A stretch of DNA of 5,636 nucleotides. Origin: Elusimicrobiota bacterium (lineage in GTDB: Bacteria > Elusimicrobiota > Elusimicrobia > UBA1565 > UBA9628). The stretch is from positions 1 to 5,636 of the forward strand of contig JAGWRY010000124.1 in assembly GCA_028869495.1 (NCBI GenBank), read 5' to 3'. How positions within the stretch are numbered: the first letter of the stretch is position 1; every line of letters starts with the position of its first letter. A program made the translations under genes and the position numbers. The notes below the pieces were generated by a model. That model worked only from the letters and a program-made list of their open reading frames with translations, searched no databases and was not told the DNA's origin. This document shows, piece after piece, positions 5,440 to 5,636 of this stretch.

Positions 5440-5636
5440 GGCGCGGCGACCGGGGCGGGCAGGAGGCCCGCGCCGCAGGCGATCAGGATCGCGGTCGCGG
5501 CCAGGCGCCGCCGCCGGGCGAACAGCAGGCCGGCCGCGGAGCGCGAGACGCCGGTCAGGCGGCGCGCCTCGGCCGCGCAGGCCAGGACCCCGGCCGCCAG
5601 CAGGAGGGCGGCGGCGGCGAGGATTCCCGCGGCGCA
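5436..5636 (-). CDS. C-terminal end of an unidentified membrane protein (partial)
   Basis: The minus strand is open for 66 codons from the window edge to a TGA at 5438-5436, which overlaps the ATPase start codon as ATGA. The translated piece has a hydrophobic segment (GILAAAALLLAAGVLACAA), a basic stretch containing SRSAAGLLFARRRRLAAT, a second hydrophobic segment (AILIACGAGLLPAP) and a short end, VAAP. The pattern is two membrane helices around an Arg-rich loop. It has no start codon here because its 5' end lies outside the window. The ATGA junction places it as the gene before the ATPase in the same operon, so it may be an accessory membrane component of the transporter. The family is not recognised. 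Low-complexity Ala/Leu-rich sequence in GC-rich DNA can stay open by chance, but the precise ATGA overlap and hydrophobic pattern argue for a real gene. Confidence 0.6.
   Translation of the reverse strand, partial: CAAGILAAAALLLAAGVLACAAEARRLTGVSRSAAGLLFARRRRLAATAILIACGAGLLPAPVAAP

Overview
The window is uniformly very GC-rich and tightly packed, with genes on both strands. It looks like chromosome of a Gram-negative bacterium, because one gene encodes a predicted outer-membrane beta-barrel with a signal peptide and another a periplasmic metal-binding protein. The phylum cannot be fixed from the sequence. The GC-rich protein style and the dispersed intergenic repeat fit deep-branching environmental lineages such as Elusimicrobiota or Acidobacteriota, but that is only an impression. 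No rRNA, tRNA, transposase, phage gene or CRISPR array is visible.

Left half (positions 1-2460, minus strand): a probable zinc-acquisition operon read right to left. It starts with an 85-residue membrane-anchored protein carrying a His/Cys cluster (2460-2203). An outer-membrane barrel (2130-976) and a ZnuA-like metal-binding protein (950-18) follow. The last two have strong Shine-Dalgarno sequences and are separated by only 25 bases. The window ends before the next gene, where an ABC ATPase or permease would be expected.

Centre (2461-2733): a 273-base divergent intergenic region. It holds two outward-facing sigma70-like promoters whose -10 boxes lie only 8-9 bases from the start codons, so both first genes may be translated from leaderless or nearly leaderless mRNAs. 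Between the promoters lies a 151-base palindromic element with perfect 32-base inverted arms and nested internal complementarity. This is the most unusual structure in the window.

Right half (2734-5636): a plus-strand Nudix hydrolase of the MutT/MTH1 type (2734-3213) converges on a minus-strand operon, and the two coding regions overlap by 7 bases. That operon runs right to left as the C-terminal end of an unidentified membrane protein (cut by the window edge, 5636-5436), an ABC ATPase (5439-4678), an ABC-2-type permease (4678-3917, GTG start) and an N-terminally anchored TPR protein (3917-3207). Every junction overlaps by 4, 1 or 1 bases, so translation is probably coupled. The likely product is an ABC-2 transporter of unknown substrate with two accessory membrane-associated proteins.

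Nothing here amounts to a demonstrated new system. The parts most worth following are the palindromic repeat, the small His/Cys protein heading the metal operon, and the substituted metal ligand in the ZnuA-like protein.
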